Source: Pseudonocardiales bacterium (GTDB lineage Bacteria; Actinomycetota; Actinomycetes; Mycobacteriales; Jatrophihabitantaceae). Taken from it: DNA of 6,109 nt. The translations under genes and the position numbers were made by a program. The notes beneath the pieces are model-generated. The model was not told the DNA's origin. It ran no database searches and worked only from the letters and a program-made list of their open reading frames with translations. The stretch's first letter is position 1. Each line of letters opens with the position of its first letter. This document shows, one piece after another, positions 4,482 to 6,109 of this stretch. The stretch is taken from the NCBI GenBank assembly GCA_030840415.1, contig JAVEEO010000455.1, forward strand, positions 1-6,109. The letters run 5' to 3'.

Positions 4482-6109
<1,628 letters not shown>

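Overview
The window is very GC-rich, with strong G/C third-position bias, GTG starts and near-leaderless promoters. It looks like a chromosomal segment of a high-GC actinomycete (Actinomycetota). Gene order matches, from memory, the M. tuberculosis block Rv3659c (TadA-like ATPase) - Rv3660c (Ssd) - Rv3661 (HAD hydrolase) - intergenic small RNA MTS2823 - Rv3662c ... Rv3667 (acs). The dpp transporter genes that lie before acs in M. tuberculosis are absent, and a DUF402 gene sits in the block.

Layout. (1) 1-1616, minus strand: a Tad/Flp-pilus type operon running off the left edge, with a short Ssd/CpaE-like ParA-type protein followed, with a 4-bp GTGA overlap, by a TadA/CpaF secretion ATPase whose C-terminus is cut off. 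(2) 1617-1780: a divergent control region with a 7-bp inverted repeat, a perfect TTGTCCACA-type DnaA box plus a weaker second one, and a leaderless-type promoter for the next gene. (3) 1781-2578, plus strand: a HAD-IB phosphatase with a C-terminal membrane-like tail. (4) 2579-2895: no protein gene, but a terminator hairpin for the HAD gene, a candidate promoter, a strongly self-complementary stretch and a perfect 13-bp GCAA-tetraloop hairpin. By position and fold this is most likely a 6S-like RNA of the Ms1/MTS2823/scr3559 type. (5) 2896-4378, minus strand: a two-gene operon with an 8-bp overlap, a degenerate Fic-fold protein and then a DUF402 nucleotide-phosphatase-like protein. (6) 4379-4481: a divergent promoter region. 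(7) 4482-6109, plus strand: acetyl-CoA synthetase (acs), cut off at the right edge after 542 codons.

Functionally the segment mixes envelope assembly/secretion (tadA, ssd), small-molecule phosphatases (HAD, DUF402), a probable global transcription-regulating RNA, and acetate activation (acs). The items most worth following are the structured RNA between the HAD and DUF402 genes, the Fic-fold protein with its catalytic motif lost, and the DnaA boxes in the ssd/HAD divergent region. All family calls are from motifs read by eye; no database search was possible.
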